From an uncultured Collinsella sp. (GTDB lineage Bacteria; Actinomycetota; Coriobacteriia; Coriobacteriales; Coriobacteriaceae), in contig UQNB01000011.1 of NCBI GenBank assembly GCA_900542235.1, forward strand, positions 1-34,658: 34,658 nucleotides of DNA, in the 5' to 3' direction. Below are positions 34,656 to 34,658 of this stretch, in pieces (the first letter of the stretch is position 1; every line of letters begins with the position of its first letter). Below the pieces are notes generated by a model. The model saw only the letters and a list, made by a program, of their open reading frames with translations. It was not told where the DNA came from and ran no database searches. The position numbers and the translations under genes are program-made.

Positions 34656-34658
34656 TGG

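Overview
The window is GC-rich, gene-dense chromosomal DNA from a Gram-positive-like anaerobe. Strong AGGAGG-type ribosome sites, GTG starts, a serC-serA pair, DUF1015 and HdeD proteins, and two paralogous nuclease-like proteins of a type I associate with gut Coriobacteriia all fit a Collinsella-like member of the Coriobacteriia. The genus is an inference from protein character, not from a marker gene.

Positions about 1,000-17,660 hold a type 1 BREX phage-defence operon on the minus strand: brxA, brxB, brxC, pglX, pglZ, brxL, then two unrecognised genes (454 and 65 codons). It has two striking irregularities. First, brxA carries a run of 12 G (minus strand) between a well-placed GTG start with a ribosome site and the conserved body of the protein. 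With 12 G the frames do not join; 11 or 14 would give an intact 227/228-residue BrxA. This looks like a slipped-strand phase switch in the OFF state. Second, pglX is cut in two at the junction between target-recognition region and C-terminal domain. The 820-codon front part ends in a single TAG. It is followed by a helix-turn-helix gene in the same frame, an unknown 152-codon gene and a hairpin-bearing gap. The complete PglX C-terminal domain then follows as a separate gene with its own ribosome site. These middle genes and the pglX recognition region are visibly AT-richer than their flanks.

Positions 1-1,000 hold an AT-rich DUF3800 gene, with tandem promoters, a palindrome and a terminator hairpin in its leader, and a convergent, highly foldable intergenic stretch (60-165) that may be a DUF3800-associated structured RNA. 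Together with BREX this resembles a defence island.

Positions 17,700-31,440 are mostly housekeeping or ordinary accessory genes: a tiny antitoxin-like remnant, serC and serA with a strong terminator, a nuclease-like protein, an M20 peptidase, a DUF1015-like protein, two tandem histidine phosphatases, a nitroreductase, an HdeD-family membrane protein coupled to a DUF188 protein, a putative ArsP_2 heavy-metal exporter with a His/Asp/Glu-rich loop, a DnaQ-type exonuclease, and a second nuclease-like paralogue.

Positions 31,778-34,658 form a metal-resistance module on the plus strand: an SmtB/ArsR-type zinc-site repressor, a free-standing HMA metallochaperone and a Zn/Cd/Pb-type P1B ATPase. Three copies of one operator (ATATGA-N8-TCATAT/C) tie it together. 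One lies exactly between the -35 and -10 of a perfect-consensus promoter and forms a 23-bp inverted repeat with the second; the third lies just before the ATPase gene.
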